Assembly: GCA_945874105.1 (NCBI GenBank)
Contig: CAMCFJ010000012.1
Span: 1 to 64,000, forward strand
Length of the DNA stretch: 64,000 bases
Origin: Candidatus Nitrotoga sp. CP45
GTDB taxonomy: Bacteria > Pseudomonadota > Gammaproteobacteria > Burkholderiales > Gallionellaceae
Reading direction: 5' to 3'
The notes beneath the pieces were generated by a model. That model had not been told where the DNA came from. It ran no database searches and saw only the letters and a program-made list of their open reading frames with translations. Shown here piece by piece: positions 44,328 through 55,280 of the stretch. Made by a program: the position numbers and the translations under genes. The first letter of the stretch is position 1. Each line of letters opens with the position of its first letter.

Positions 44328-45938
44328 ATGTTGCGATTGACTGAAGTTAAGCTTCCTTTAAACCACCCTGATGATGATCTCAAGACCGCGCTTCTAAAAC
44401 GGTTGGGTATTTGTGCGGATGAGCTCATTGGCTATGCAATATTTCGCCGCAGCTATGATGCCCGCAAGCCATCCGCTATCGTCTTTACGTATACGCTGGA
44501 TGTGGAGGTCAAGAACGAAGCTGCGCTGCTTCAATGCTTGCAAGGCGATAAGCATATCTCACTCACACCCGATACAAGCTACCATTTTGTAACTCATGCG
44601 CCGGCCAAGCCGGTATCTCGTCCAATCGTGATTGGTACCGGTCCGTGTGGAATATTTGCGGCTCTGATTTTGGCGCAAATGGGTTTCTGTCCGATTGTTC
44701 TGGAGCGTGGGAAAGCCGTGCGCGAGCGCACCAAAGACACTTTCGGTCTGTGGCGGCAAGGCAAACTCAATCCAGAATCCAACGTGCAGTTTGGTGAAGG
44801 GGGCGCGGGAACATTTTCTGACGGTAAACTGCACAGCCAAATTAAAGACCCCAAACACTACGGTCGCAAGGTGCTTACTGAATTCGTCAAGGCGGGTGCG
44901 CCAGAGGAAATTCTTTACGTGAGCAAGCCACACATTGGCACGTTTCGGCTGGTGGGGATGGTGGAAGAAATGCGCGCGAGTATTGAAGCCCTCGGCGGAG
45001 AAATTCGTTTTCAGAGCAAGGTTGAAGATATCGTTATTGACAACGGACAAGTCCGGGGAGTGGTGCTGGGTAGTGGCGAACTCATTGCCAGTGATCATGT
45101 TGTGCTTGCTGTTGGGCACAGTGCGCGCGATACCTTCCACATGTTGTATCAGCGCGGCGTATATATGGAGGCCAAACCATTCTCCATAGGTTTTCGCATC
45201 GAACATCCGCAACCGCTAATTGATCGTTGCCGCTTTGGTAAGAACGCTGGTAACCCTCTGCTGGGCGCGGCCGATTACAAACTGGTGCATCACTGTGACA
45301 ATGGCCGTTCAGTCTACAGTTTCTGCATGTGTCCGGGCGGCACCGTGGTCGCAGCAGCTTCCGAGGAAGGCCGCGTCGTTACCAACGGCATGAGCCAATA
45401 TTCGCGCAACGAGCGCAATGCCAATAGCGGGATTGTTGTGGGCATTACCCCCGCTGATTATCCTGGAGATCCATTGGCTGGCATCGAGTTACAACGGTAC
45501 TGGGAAGCACGCGCCTTCGAGTTGGGCGGCAGCAATTACCAAGCACCGGCACAAAAAGTGGGTGATTTTCTCGCAGGCCGACCCTCGACCACGCTTGGGT
45601 CTGTTGTGCCGTCGTACGCACCGGGTGTTCACCTATGTGATCTATCTTCGTCACTGCCGGATTACGCTATTGCAGCGATACGAGAAGCTATCCCAGCATT
45701 CGATAAACAGCTTAAAGGGTTTGCCATGCTTGATGCCGTGCTTACTGGCGTGGAAACACGAACTTCGTCCCCCGTTCGCATCAAGCGTCGCGAAGATTTT
45801 CAAAGCCTGAATACTTCAGGACTCTATCCGGCAGGGGAGGGCGCGGGTTATGCTGGCGGCATACTTTCCGCTGCAGTGGACGGCATACAGGTCGCTGAAG
45901 CCGTGGCATTGAGCATGACCCAGCATGGCAAATGCTGA
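44328..45938 (+). CDS. Uncharacterised FAD-dependent dehydrogenase (COG2509)
   Basis: The 536-residue protein starts with a small domain (MLRLTEVKLPLNHPDDDLK, about 1-95), then the FAD motif IVIGTGPCGIFAALILAQMG near 100, and QFGEGGAGTFSDGKLHSQIK (core) that marks the COG2509 flavoproteins. The closing YPAGEGAGYAGGILSAAVDG binds FAD. A fumarate reductase-like fold is expected, but the substrate is unknown. It is transcribed alone, with about 150 bases of gene-free DNA upstream. Confidence 0.9.
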   Translation: MLRLTEVKLPLNHPDDDLKTALLKRLGICADELIGYAIFRRSYDARKPSAIVFTYTLDVEVKNEAALLQCLQGDKHISLTPDTSYHFVTHAPAKPVSRPIVIGTGPCGIFAALILAQMGFCPIVLERGKAVRERTKDTFGLWRQGKLNPESNVQFGEGGAGTFSDGKLHSQIKDPKHYGRKVLTEFVKAGAPEEILYVSKPHIGTFRLVGMVEEMRASIEALGGEIRFQSKVEDIVIDNGQVRGVVLGSGELIASDHVVLAVGHSARDTFHMLYQRGVYMEAKPFSIGFRIEHPQPLIDRCRFGKNAGNPLLGAADYKLVHHCDNGRSVYSFCMCPGGTVVAAASEEGRVVTNGMSQYSRNERNANSGIVVGITPADYPGDPLAGIELQRYWEARAFELGGSNYQAPAQKVGDFLAGRPSTTLGSVVPSYAPGVHLCDLSSSLPDYAIAAIREAIPAFDKQLKGFAMLDAVLTGVETRTSSPVRIKRREDFQSLNTSGLYPAGEGAGYAGGILSAAVDGIQVAEAVALSMTQHGKC

Positions 45939-46128
45939 AGGGAAAAATATGAAATTTCATTCATACAATTTCATGATATCAGTGAGCTTTACATGTTATT
46001 GCTGTGCAATATCCCTGCTACAATTCTTTTGTCCAGCTTGCAAAGTTCCATACGTCCATCAAGCGAATTCATGAATGCTCAGAGACCACCGTGATTCAAG
46101 ACACATGCGCATTCCAAACGGACTATAA

Positions 46129-47664
46129 ATGAACCTGCTTAAAGCTCTTGGTACCATAGGCAGCTTTACGCTGGCTTCGCGCATACTTGGCATAACCCGC
46201 GATATATTAGTTGCGCGCGTTTTCGGCGCAGGCATGGCGACCGATGCTTTCTTCGTCGCCTTCAAGCTGCCCAACCTGTTGCGCCGCTTGTTCGCGGAAG
46301 GGGCATTCTCCCAAGCCTTCGTGCCAATTCTGGGTGAATATAAAAACCGCCGAGGGCATGAGGAAACCAAGCTGTTGGTTGATCATGTCACCACATTGCT
46401 GGCAATCATCCTGTTCATCGTTACGCTCATCGGCATAATTGCTGCGCCTATTTTGATCTACATTAGTGCGCCGGGTTTCTCAGCAACGCCGGGGAAATTT
46501 GATCTTACCGTCCAGCTGCTGCGCATTTCCTCACCCTACATATTTTTCATTTCGCTGGTCGCCGTGGCGTCGGGGATACTCAATACCTACAATAAATTTT
46601 GGGTGCCTGCCTTCACCCCTATTCTGCTCAACTTGTGTTTTATCGGCGCTGCGCTGTGGCTGGCTCCGTATTTTGATCCGCCTATCATGGCGCTGGCATG
46701 GGCGGTGTTCGTAGCCGGGTTTGTCCAGCTTGCATTCCAGCTGCCATTTCTGAAGAAAATCGGCATGCTGCCAACCCTGCGCCTCAACCTGAAAGATGCG
46801 GGCGTGTGGCGCATCATCAAGCAGATGGGGCCGGCGGTATTCGGTGTATCGATCAGCCAGATCAGCCTTATCATTAACACCATCTTCGCCTCGTTTCTGG
46901 TGGCGGGCAGCGTATCCTGGCTTTATTACGCCGACCGCTTGATGGAGTTTCCATCCGGCTTGCTGGGTGCGACAATTGCCACCATTCTGCTGCCATCGCT
47001 ATCCAAACATCACGCCGATGGCAATCCGGCAGAGTATTCCAAGCTGCTCGACTGGGGGTTACGCCTGACCTTCATGCTGACATTGCCCGCAGCACTTGCG
47101 TTAGGCATGATTGCGGTGCCACTGCTGGCAACCTTCTTTCAGCATGGCGCATTTACTGTGCACGACGTGCTTATGTCGCGCAACGCGCTGGTCGGTTACA
47201 GCGTCGGTCTGATTGGCATCCTCGCGGTGAAGGTGCTGGCGCCGGGTTTTTATGCGCGTCAGGACATCAGAACCCCAGTGAATATCGGCATCATCACCTT
47301 GCTTGCTACCCAAGCGATGAATCTGCTGTTCATCGGTTGGCTTCAACATGCAGGGTTGGCGCTGGCCATCGGCCTTGGTTCCTGCCTTAACTCCGCCATT
47401 CTGTTTTACCTGCTGCGCAAGCGTGACATTTACCAACCTGAACCTGGCTGGGGTAAGTTTCTCGCCAAGCTGGGTGTGGCAATGCTGATGCTGGGATTGA
47501 CGCTCTGGTTTGGTATGGGGAGTGAACAAAGCTGGCTCACTAGCGGCGGTTGGATGCGTATCTGGCGATTAACTGGATTGGTAGTGATGGGCATGACGGT
47601 GTATTTCGCCGTGCTGTGGTTGCTCGGTTTTCGGCTTAAAGATTTTTCAAGGCGCGGAGCATAA
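46129..47664 (+). CDS. murJ: Lipid II flippase MurJ
   Basis: MurJ moves the peptidoglycan precursor lipid II across the inner membrane. The 511-residue protein has about 14 membrane helices and the family landmarks LGITRDILVARVFGAGMATDAFFVAFKLPNLLRRLFAEGAFSQAFVP (core RVFGAGMATDAFFVAFKLPN) at the N-terminus, with the conserved charged residues of the MOP superfamily. YADRLMEFPSGLLG lies near residue 265. In many betaproteobacteria rpsT is the divergent neighbour; it is not here. Confidence 0.96.
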   Translation: MNLLKALGTIGSFTLASRILGITRDILVARVFGAGMATDAFFVAFKLPNLLRRLFAEGAFSQAFVPILGEYKNRRGHEETKLLVDHVTTLLAIILFIVTLIGIIAAPILIYISAPGFSATPGKFDLTVQLLRISSPYIFFISLVAVASGILNTYNKFWVPAFTPILLNLCFIGAALWLAPYFDPPIMALAWAVFVAGFVQLAFQLPFLKKIGMLPTLRLNLKDAGVWRIIKQMGPAVFGVSISQISLIINTIFASFLVAGSVSWLYYADRLMEFPSGLLGATIATILLPSLSKHHADGNPAEYSKLLDWGLRLTFMLTLPAALALGMIAVPLLATFFQHGAFTVHDVLMSRNALVGYSVGLIGILAVKVLAPGFYARQDIRTPVNIGIITLLATQAMNLLFIGWLQHAGLALAIGLGSCLNSAILFYLLRKRDIYQPEPGWGKFLAKLGVAMLMLGLTLWFGMGSEQSWLTSGGWMRIWRLTGLVVMGMTVYFAVLWLLGFRLKDFSRRGA

Positions 47665-47699
47665 ATAAGACATTTGCATGAAATATTGAAGGGACACGA

Positions 47700-48710
47700 A
47701 TGACGAATCTTGTTTTTGAGCTGGTTATGATGCTCTTTATCATTCTTGCAGCCTCTGAACTCTTTACAAATGCATTAGAGCACCTTGGAGAGAAACTAAA
47801 AATATCGGAAGGCGTGACAGGCTCCGTGTTCGCTGCCATCGGAACGGCCTTGCCCGAAACAATGGTTCCACTGCTCGCATTGTTCGCTGGTACAAATAAC
47901 ATCAGCATTAACGAAGAAATTGGTGTCGGCGCTATTCTGGGCGCACCGCTAATGTTATCGACACTCTCGACCTGCCTTATGGCATTTGCCATTCTTCATC
48001 GGCGTGGAGTCAATGGCCATGTGCGGCCGGAACGCAGCGGTTTCATACGTGATCTAAATTTCTTTCTTTTCGCTTTCATTCTCGCCGCGGTGGCTATGTA
48101 CATTCCGCAGGAGGCGCGCACCCTCCGAGGCGCGCTAAGTATTGCACTGGTTCTCACCTATTTCGTTTACATCATGCTTACGTTGCGTGCCTCGGAAATG
48201 CTGGTCAAAGACGGACATGGTACTGCGGCCGAGGGCAAGATGTTCTTTGCCAAGCTTGGATTGCCGACTAATCTATGGACTATTTTGCTGCAACTGGGAA
48301 TCGGGTTGGCTCTGCTGATTTTTGGTGCCAAGGGGTTCATCCATGGTATCGAGGGCACTTCGCATATCTTGGGTATTTCTGCATTGCTACTGTCCCTGCT
48401 TATTATCCCGATAGCGACCGAGCTTCCCGAAAAAGTAAACAGTATTTTATGGATTCGACGTGGTAAAGATACGCTGGCTTTCGGGAACATTACCGGGGCG
48501 ATGGTGTTCCAAGGAACACTGTTACCCGCTATTGGAATTATGCTCACACCTTGGCAACCGCGTATAGAAGTGTTGACCGGTGTACTTGTCACCTTGGTCG
48601 CCGCTGCGTGGCTCCGGTTCCATGCGCGATCAGGCGGATTGCCGGTGTGGACGCTGCTGGTAAATGGCGGCCTATACGTTATCTTCCTCACGATCACGTT
48701 GTCGCGATAG
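47700..48710 (+). CDS. Sodium/calcium exchanger family protein
   Basis: The 336-residue protein has about ten membrane helices and two inverted alpha repeats. The first reads GSVFAAIGTALPETMVPLLAL and the second LLSLLIIPIATELPEKVNSI (cores GTALPET and ATELPEK), the pattern of the YrbG/CaxA branch of cation/Ca exchangers. The acidic Glu in each repeat that binds the cation is present. It lies 35 bases after murJ and just before dmeF in the same direction, forming a possible cation-homeostasis pair with it. Confidence 0.87.
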   Translation: MTNLVFELVMMLFIILAASELFTNALEHLGEKLKISEGVTGSVFAAIGTALPETMVPLLALFAGTNNISINEEIGVGAILGAPLMLSTLSTCLMAFAILHRRGVNGHVRPERSGFIRDLNFFLFAFILAAVAMYIPQEARTLRGALSIALVLTYFVYIMLTLRASEMLVKDGHGTAAEGKMFFAKLGLPTNLWTILLQLGIGLALLIFGAKGFIHGIEGTSHILGISALLLSLLIIPIATELPEKVNSILWIRRGKDTLAFGNITGAMVFQGTLLPAIGIMLTPWQPRIEVLTGVLVTLVAAAWLRFHARSGGLPVWTLLVNGGLYVIFLTITLSR

Positions 48711-48727
48711 GGCAATAATAATCAGCT

Positions 48728-49699
48728 ATGCAGACCCGTAACCAGCCATCTTGTTCTCATAATCGCGTCTTTGACGAAGGCCGTCTCGCAGCCGAGCGTG
48801 GCACACGCTTGGTCATGTGGATAACTATCGCCATGATGGTCGTGGAAATCATATCGGGCTGGTGGTTTAATTCGATGGCATTGTTGGCAGATGGCTGGCA
48901 CATGAGCTCTCATGCTGTGGCCATTGGCTTGAGCGCCTTTGCATACGCAGCAGCTCGGCACTATGCCCAAGATTCACGTTTCACATTTGGCACATGGAAA
49001 ATTGAAGTGCTGAGCGGATTCACAAGCGCAATTTTTCTCCTGGGCATTGCCATGATGATGGTTTATAGCTCAGTGGAGCGTATTTTTTCACCACAGCCGA
49101 TTCACTATCTGGAAGCGATGATTGTCGCGGCTATTGGTCTTGCCGTAAATGTTGTTTGCGCAATGATTCTTGGTCAAGCACATGATCACCATAACCATAA
49201 CGAACAACACGAGAATCACGAGAATCACGAGCATCACGAGCATCCGCATCATCATGATCTCAACCTGAAGTCAGCATATTTGCATGTGATCGCCGACGCA
49301 GCTACGTCAGTGCTCGCCATCATTGCCCTGGCAGGTGGTTGGGCCTATGGCTGGTCTTGGTTGGACCCGGCTATCGGGATTGTCGGTGCGGTATTAGTAG
49401 CAATTTGGTCCAGGAATCTGATCATTGTGACTGGTACAGTACTGCTCGACCGTGAGATGGATCATCCTGTTGTGGACAAAATCAGGCAGGCCATAGAATC
49501 AGGGTCGGCAACAGTCGATACACAAATTACTGATCTTCACGTCTGGCGCGTCGGTACGCGAGCATATTCCTGTGCGCTAAGCGTCGATACCAACGACAAA
49601 ACATTGACACCTCGGCGCGTGCATAATCAGCTCACCCAACATGAGGAAATTGTCCACGCTACCATCGAAATTCATCATGTGAGTAATGTAAGGGAGTGA
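48728..49699 (+). CDS. dmeF: CDF cation efflux protein, DmeF-like (Co/Ni)
   Basis: This 323-residue cation diffusion facilitator exports divalent metals in exchange for protons. LLADGWHMSSHAVAIGLSAF (core ADGWHMSSHA) in the second helix pair is the signature of the DmeF branch, which handles Co and Ni. Six helices and a C-terminal cytoplasmic domain follow the usual plan. A loop at about 155-180 is extremely His-rich (HDHHNHNEQHENHENHEHHE), with near-perfect short repeats (GAGAATCAC-like units in DNA), and probably collects metal ions. No dmeR regulator gene is adjacent. Confidence 0.92.
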   Translation: MQTRNQPSCSHNRVFDEGRLAAERGTRLVMWITIAMMVVEIISGWWFNSMALLADGWHMSSHAVAIGLSAFAYAAARHYAQDSRFTFGTWKIEVLSGFTSAIFLLGIAMMMVYSSVERIFSPQPIHYLEAMIVAAIGLAVNVVCAMILGQAHDHHNHNEQHENHENHEHHEHPHHHDLNLKSAYLHVIADAATSVLAIIALAGGWAYGWSWLDPAIGIVGAVLVAIWSRNLIIVTGTVLLDREMDHPVVDKIRQAIESGSATVDTQITDLHVWRVGTRAYSCALSVDTNDKTLTPRRVHNQLTQHEEIVHATIEIHHVSNVRE

Positions 49700-49774
49700 A
49701 CAAGGACAGTGTGGCGAAAGCAGCTGATATCCAGCGCCAGATTGCTAAATTACAAATAATCCGTTTGGACTGAC

Positions 49775-49812
49775 CCTTCGACTTTTCTCAGGACTGAAGG
49801 CTTTGTCGAAGG
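49775..49812. repeat. Hairpin repeat related to the TTCGAC family
   Basis: CCTTCGAC (49775-49782) pairs with GTCGAAGG (49805-49812) around 22 bases in the 241-base gap between dmeF and the HD-GYP gene. A further degenerate arm, GGTTCGACAGGCTCTGG, lies at about 49835-49851. The element resembles the repeats at 33082 and 40052. It may also terminate dmeF or the convergent HD-GYP gene. Confidence 0.55.
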
Positions 49813-49940
49813 CCAGTATTGGCGCGGGACTAGCGGTTCGACAGGCTCTGGTGGAACAACTAAGTATTGACTAAGCACGATAATTCCGTGCCAAGTCACT
49901 ACTTAACCGCGAACGGTAATGGTTTTGCTGGAACGCACCA

Positions 49941-51155
49941 CTAAACACCCATAATTTCGTTTAAATCAAATCCCCATTGCAGCGGGTTTTCTATATTAGT
50001 AATGCTGTCTTGAGATTTTGACAGGTCGATAATTTCCTGCACAATTTGCGCGATAGACCGGGTTGAGAAAAATACTTTCACTATGGGCTTGGTCAAACTT
50101 TTCTTCGATTGGTCAGTCACGACACCTAGGCGGCCGGATTTCAGCTTAAGCAAGGTGCCAGTTGGATAAATGCCGACCGTTTTAACGAAGGCATGAAAGA
50201 TGACCTCGTCGAAATGCCCGTTTTTCCATTCTGCCATTTTGCGGATGGATTCCGCAGGTTCCCATCCTTGTTTATAGCTGCGATTTGAAGTGATTGCATC
50301 ATATACGTCACATACCGCACCCATACGCGCAAATACAGTTAACGCCTCACCGGATAATTTGTCTGGATAGCCCATACCATCCATGCGCTCGTGATGATGC
50401 CGACAGACATCCAATATAAAATCGTGTACCTCACTAGATTCCTTGAGAAATTCCCATCCTTTTAGCGGATGCATTTTAACGATATTGAACTCTTCATCCG
50501 TCAATTTCCCTGGCTTGTTGAGCACCTCGTCGGGGATAAAAATTTTGCCGATATCATGGAGCAATCCGGCAATGCCAGCTTGTTGTAGCTCAGCGTCTTT
50601 CAGTCCCAGCTGCCGCCCCAATGCAACCATCAGGACGCAGACGGCGATAGAATGCAAATAGGTATAGTCGTCTGCATTTTTTAATCGGGACAAACATATC
50701 AATGCAGAGGAATTGCGTGCTATCGATTGGATTATTTCATTTACCAGCGATACCGCACCATCAAGCTGGAGTGCATTACCCATGCGTACATCTTTGAATA
50801 TGGAGACAACCGCCTTCTTTGCATTGGTGTGTATTTTTTTTGCTGCAAATAACTCGGTCTGCAAAGACACGAGCGCTGTAGTTTTTTGTGGAGTTTTATC
50901 GATCTTCTTAAGTTCACTTTCGACCTTGAGCTCCTCTCCTTTTTTCGAAAGTGTTTTCACATCGGCACTGACACCCAAACCTAAGCTAGTGTCTATCCAT
51001 ATTTCGTCCACCCCACAATTTTTGAGGGTGTTGAGGTCTTTTTCGTCAGTCAGCTTGAATGAACGTTTCCAAAAAGGATGCTGCATCCAACTGCCGCAGA
51101 CCTCTTGGATATACATGCCTAAGCGGACGTCTTTAACTTTTATTTTTTTTAGCAT
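49941..51155 (-). CDS. HD-GYP domain cyclic-di-GMP phosphodiesterase with DUF3391
   Basis: The 404-residue protein has an N-terminal DUF3391 domain (KKIKVKDVRLGMYIQEVCGS at the start) and an HD-GYP domain from about 150, with the metal motif LLHDIGKIFIPDEVLNKPGK (core HDIGK), HHHERMDGMGYPDKLSG (the HERxDGxGYP motif intact) and DVYDAITSNRSYK. HD-GYP enzymes hydrolyse c-di-GMP and so favour motility over attachment. No membrane segment is visible. The gene is alone between dmeF (convergent) and pgi (same strand, 37 bases upstream). Confidence 0.93.
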   Translation of the reverse strand: MLKKIKVKDVRLGMYIQEVCGSWMQHPFWKRSFKLTDEKDLNTLKNCGVDEIWIDTSLGLGVSADVKTLSKKGEELKVESELKKIDKTPQKTTALVSLQTELFAAKKIHTNAKKAVVSIFKDVRMGNALQLDGAVSLVNEIIQSIARNSSALICLSRLKNADDYTYLHSIAVCVLMVALGRQLGLKDAELQQAGIAGLLHDIGKIFIPDEVLNKPGKLTDEEFNIVKMHPLKGWEFLKESSEVHDFILDVCRHHHERMDGMGYPDKLSGEALTVFARMGAVCDVYDAITSNRSYKQGWEPAESIRKMAEWKNGHFDEVIFHAFVKTVGIYPTGTLLKLKSGRLGVVTDQSKKSLTKPIVKVFFSTRSIAQIVQEIIDLSKSQDSITNIENPLQWGFDLNEIMGV

Positions 51156-51192
51156 AACTTGATTATGGCTGAATATTTCTACAGTTTAATAA

Positions 51193-52836
51193 CTAAACTT
51201 GGCGTGCGTGAAAGTGATTGATCAAGCCATTAGTTGATGAGTCATGCGCAAAAACGTGCTCTTTCCTTTGAAGTTCAGGTAGTAATTTACCGGCAAGTTG
51301 CTTGCCGAATTCAACGCCCCACTGGTCAAAAGCATTGATGTCCCAGATTACGCTTTGCACAAACACTTTATGTTCGTAAAGGGCAACCAGCATTCCCATC
51401 GTGTATGGATCTAGCTGATCAAATAATAATGTATTGGTTGGGCGGTTGCCCGGAAATACTTTGTAAGGCAACAGCGCTTCCAGCGCTGCGCCATTTAGGC
51501 CTTGCAGTTCAAGTTCAGCACGCGCCTCCACAGTAGTTTTACCTAGCATTAATGCCTCAGTCTGTGCAAAGCAATTTGCCAATAATATGGAATGGTGTTC
51601 GCCTATGGGGTTGTGGCTGGAAATTGGCGCGAGGAAATCGGCAGGCACCATGCGCGTGCCTTGGTGTATCAGTTGATAGAAGGAGTGCTGGCCGTTGGTA
51701 CCAGGTTCGCCCCAAGTTACCATGCTGGTGGCATAGTCCACAACCTGCCCATTGCGGTCTACGCGTTTACCATTGCTTTCCATTTCCAGCTGTTGCAGAT
51801 ACGCGGGGAAGTGTTGCAGATATTGATCGTAGGGAAGGATGGCATATGAAGCTGCACCAAAAAAATTGGTGTACCAGATGCCAAGTATTCCCAGTATTAC
51901 CGGCATGTTGCGCTCCAGAGGAGTTTCACGAAAGTGCTTGTCCATGGCATGAGCACCGGCAAGCAGGCGTTCAAAATTGTCTATGCCAATATAAAGAGCA
52001 ATGGGTAAACCTATAGCCGACCACAACGAGTAACGGCCGCCAACCCAATCCCAGAATTCAAACACATTTTCCGGGTCAATGCCAAATTTGGATGTTTCAG
52101 CGAGGTTGGTCGAGACCGCAACGAAATGCTTGCCGACAGCCTCGTCAGCGCCCAAATGTTTAACCAGCCAGTCGCGTGCGGAATGGGCATTGGTAAGTGT
52201 TTCCAGTGTGGTAAATGTTTTTGAGCTTATTATAAAAAGAGTGGTTTCTGGATCGAGACGTTTCAATATTTCTGCCAAGTCCGTAGCATCCACATTAGAA
52301 ACGAAATGAACGTTCAATTGCGCGCTGCCATAAGGCTTGAGTGCCTCGCTGACCATAAGCGGTCCTAAAGCGGAACCACCGATGCCGATATTGACCACGT
52401 CCTGAAATGGTTTGCCGGTATGCCCACAGAACGTTCCATTGCGCACCGCTTCGGAAAAGTGGCGGATATGATCCAGTACGCGATGTACGTCCGGCACAAC
52501 ATCTTTGCCGTCTACATATACCGAAGTGCCTCGGGGAGCGCGCAATGCAGTGTGCAACGCCGCACGCTGTTCGCTAGTATTGATTTTGTTGCCATTGAAC
52601 ATGCGAGCAATCCAGTCATCCAGCTTTGACTGGCGTGCAAGGTTCAACAACAGTGTGAGTGTTTCTGCGGTAATGAGATTCTTTGAGTAATCCAGTAACA
52701 GGCCATCCAATTGCAAAGAGAATCTGTCGAAACGTTTCGGGTCATCGCAAAACATCTCGCGCATGGTCTGCTGGCTTATAACTGTTTGATGAGCTGTTAA
52801 AGCTTGCCAAGCTGGCGAATGGACTAGAGTCGACAT
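51193..52836 (-). CDS. pgi: Glucose-6-phosphate isomerase
   Basis: Pgi interconverts glucose-6-P and fructose-6-P. The 547-residue protein carries the motifs [32 protein letters not shown] and [20 protein letters not shown] (second family signature), with the catalytic Glu, His and Lys segments [15 protein letters not shown] and [20 protein letters not shown] (in part). It opens the glycogen region and supplies glucose-6-P from gluconeogenic flux. It is on the same strand as glgB, 150 bases downstream of it. Confidence 0.97.
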   Translation of the reverse strand: MSTLVHSPAWQALTAHQTVISQQTMREMFCDDPKRFDRFSLQLDGLLLDYSKNLITAETLTLLLNLARQSKLDDWIARMFNGNKINTSEQRAALHTALRAPRGTSVYVDGKDVVPDVHRVLDHIRHFSEAVRNGTFCGHTGKPFQDVVNIGIGGSALGPLMVSEALKPYGSAQLNVHFVSNVDATDLAEILKRLDPETTLFIISSKTFTTLETLTNAHSARDWLVKHLGADEAVGKHFVAVSTNLAETSKFGIDPENVFEFWDWVGGRYSLWSAIGLPIALYIGIDNFERLLAGAHAMDKHFRETPLERNMPVILGILGIWYTNFFGAASYAILPYDQYLQHFPAYLQQLEMESNGKRVDRNGQVVDYATSMVTWGEPGTNGQHSFYQLIHQGTRMVPADFLAPISSHNPIGEHHSILLANCFAQTEALMLGKTTVEARAELELQGLNGAALEALLPYKVFPGNRPTNTLLFDQLDPYTMGMLVALYEHKVFVQSVIWDINAFDQWGVEFGKQLAGKLLPELQRKEHVFAHDSSTNGLINHFHARQV

Positions 52837-52986
52837 AGTTATCTTAATATTATTGATTGAACATTTACACTATTGCCAGAATATTTTTCTGCGTCATTCT
52901 CGCAATGATGAGAATGATGCATTTATTTCAATAAATTACAAAGGTCAATAAAAGGCAATAAGGCGTATGTAACTTTAGTTTTATGT

Positions 52987-55185
52987 TCATGCCGGCGTTA
53001 GCATAATGCCTGCGAGCGGCGGTAATTCTATCTCGACTGAATAGGGTTGCCCCATCCAGGGCAGGGATGTGGCATGAAGCTCACTAGAGTTTCCGAGATT
53101 GCCGCCGCCATAATAGTGTGAATCGCTGTTGAAAATTTCCCGATACGCACAATCAAATGGAACGCCGATGCGGTAGCGGTGACGTGGAACCGGGGTGAAA
53201 TTAAAGGCAACTACAACTGTTTCGTTATTTCGCCCACGGCGCAAAAAAGAAAGCAGCGAATGTTCGGCGTCCTGACAATCAATCCAGGAGAAACCATCTT
53301 GTCCGAAGTCCTGTTCATACAAGGCCGGCAAGTTACGGTACAGATGATTCAAGTCGCGCACCAAGCTTTGTATGCCCCGATGCGGCTCCAAGCCGAGCTG
53401 CCACCATTCAAGTTCCCAGCTCGATCTCCATTCTCGTCCTTGGCCGAATTCATTGCCCATAAAGTTGAGCTTCTTGCCCGGGCTCGTCATTTGATAAGTA
53501 AGTAATAGCCGCAGGTTGGCAAATTTCTGCCAGCTATCGCCGGGCATCTTGTCGAGTAGCGAACCCTTGCCATGTACTACCTCATCATGTGAAAACGGCA
53601 GCATGAAATTTTCGCTATAAGCATAAAGTTGACTAAAGGTAAGTTGATTAAGGTGATAGCGGCGATGAATGGGATCTAACTCCATGAAGCTAAGTGTGTC
53701 ATTCATCCAGCCCATGTTCCACTTCATGGAAAAGCCGAGCCCGCCAAGATACACCGGGCGGGAAACTCCAGGCCATGAGGTGGATTCCTCGGCTAGCGTC
53801 AATGCACCAGGGAATACGTCATGTACCATGATGTTAAGTTCGCGCAAGAACTCAATGGCCTCGAGATTTTCCCGTCCGCCATATTTGTTCGGTAGCCATT
53901 CACCTTCCTTACGCGAATAATCGAGATACAACATTGAAGCCACCGCATCAACACGCAGGCCATCGAAATGAAATTGCGACAGCCAGTAATGCGCACTCGA
54001 CAACAAAAAGCTTTTCACCTCATTTCGACCATAGTTAAAAATGTGCGTACCCCAGTCCTGATGGAAGCCGAGGCGCGGATCTTCGTGTTCATATAGCGCG
54101 GTGCCGTCAAAATACGCCAGCGCAAACGCGTCCTGCGGGAAATGCGCTGGCACCCAGTCGAGCAGCACGCCAATTCCGGCCTGATGACAGTTATCTACAA
54201 AATGGCATAAATCATCAGGGGATCCGAAGCGACTGGTCGCGGCAAAATAGCCAGTCGCTTGATAACCCCATGATTCGTCGAGCGGATGCTCTGAAACAGG
54301 CATGAGTTCAACGTGGGTATAGCCCATGTCATTGAGATAGGGAACAAGATTTTCAGCCAGCTCGCGATAGGTATAAAAACTCCCGTCCGGGTGACGCTTC
54401 CATGATCCCGCATGAATTTCGTAGATATTGAGAGGGGCGTGCAGCCAGTCCCATTTGCTGCGCTGCTCCATCCATTCTGCATCCTGCCACGTGTGGTGGA
54501 TAGCAGATCCAGCGCGAGCAGCAGTGCCAGGCCGTAATTCAAATGCGTTGGCATAGGGGTCAGTTTTGACCAGCAAGGTACCGGCGTGATTGCGTATCTC
54601 AAATTTGTACAACATGCCTTGTTCAATTTCCGGGATGAATAACTCCCACACGCCGCTTGAACCATGCGCCGCCATCGGATGGACGCGACCATCCCAGCGG
54701 TTAAATTCGCCTATCACGCTGATTCGTTCGGCATTGGGTGCCCACACTGCAAAACGAACTCCCTGAATGCCGTTAATTTGCATTGCACGTGAGCCCAGTA
54801 CACGATAGGCCTGATGCAATTTTCCTTCGTTGAAAAGGTGTAGATCGAAGTCGGAAATTTGTGGTGCAAAGGCGTAACAATCATGCACCAAACACTCAAT
54901 ACCGTTGCTTAGCCCCGATCCGTTTTCCTTGATGCGCAGACTATAGGGATGGCGCGGTTCTTCGCTACCATGCCATTCGAATAAACCGTCTGGATGAACG
55001 CGTTCCAGCGCTTCGCTGCCAAGCGCAGTTTTCAGCCAAATTTCACTTGCGTGAGGGTTGAATACCCGCACTACATATTTTTCATTTTCCTGATGTGGGC
55101 CAAGATAAGCGAAGGGATTATGCAATCGCCCTTGCAACAATAATTCAGCACGCGGATCAGGTTTGATGCGAAGATTCTTTCTCAT
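52987..55185 (-). CDS. glgB: Glycogen branching enzyme GlgB (GH13)
   Basis: GlgB cuts alpha-1,4 chains and reattaches them by alpha-1,6 bonds. The 732-residue protein has two N-terminal CBM48-like domains (about 15-230), then the GH13 barrel with [15 protein letters not shown], the nucleophile Asp in [16 protein letters not shown], the acid Glu in [13 protein letters not shown] and [17 protein letters not shown] (cores), and a beta-sandwich C-terminus. The length equals that of E. coli GlgB. It is divergent from glgC across an intergenic gap of about 95 bases that should carry both promoters. Confidence 0.97.
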   Translation of the reverse strand: MRKNLRIKPDPRAELLLQGRLHNPFAYLGPHQENEKYVVRVFNPHASEIWLKTALGSEALERVHPDGLFEWHGSEEPRHPYSLRIKENGSGLSNGIECLVHDCYAFAPQISDFDLHLFNEGKLHQAYRVLGSRAMQINGIQGVRFAVWAPNAERISVIGEFNRWDGRVHPMAAHGSSGVWELFIPEIEQGMLYKFEIRNHAGTLLVKTDPYANAFELRPGTAARAGSAIHHTWQDAEWMEQRSKWDWLHAPLNIYEIHAGSWKRHPDGSFYTYRELAENLVPYLNDMGYTHVELMPVSEHPLDESWGYQATGYFAATSRFGSPDDLCHFVDNCHQAGIGVLLDWVPAHFPQDAFALAYFDGTALYEHEDPRLGFHQDWGTHIFNYGRNEVKSFLLSSAHYWLSQFHFDGLRVDAVASMLYLDYSRKEGEWLPNKYGGRENLEAIEFLRELNIMVHDVFPGALTLAEESTSWPGVSRPVYLGGLGFSMKWNMGWMNDTLSFMELDPIHRRYHLNQLTFSQLYAYSENFMLPFSHDEVVHGKGSLLDKMPGDSWQKFANLRLLLTYQMTSPGKKLNFMGNEFGQGREWRSSWELEWWQLGLEPHRGIQSLVRDLNHLYRNLPALYEQDFGQDGFSWIDCQDAEHSLLSFLRRGRNNETVVVAFNFTPVPRHRYRIGVPFDCAYREIFNSDSHYYGGGNLGNSSELHATSLPWMGQPYSVEIELPPLAGIMLTPA

Positions 55186-55280
55186 GGTGAGGTGATTATA
55201 ACCACAATTAAGACTCGGCTATAATTACAATCTGATACAGTTCTGGACAAGATTCTAAATCTACGACAATGAGGGGAATC

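Noticed and set aside
44559-45212. 217-codon open frame antisense to the COG2509 flavoprotein
   Set aside because: It is a shadow of a clearly conserved gene; no motif or start signal supports it.
49200-49255. Possible CRISPR-like short tandem repeat
   Set aside because: The units are 9-base His/Glu/Asn codon repeats within the DmeF reading frame, without spacers.
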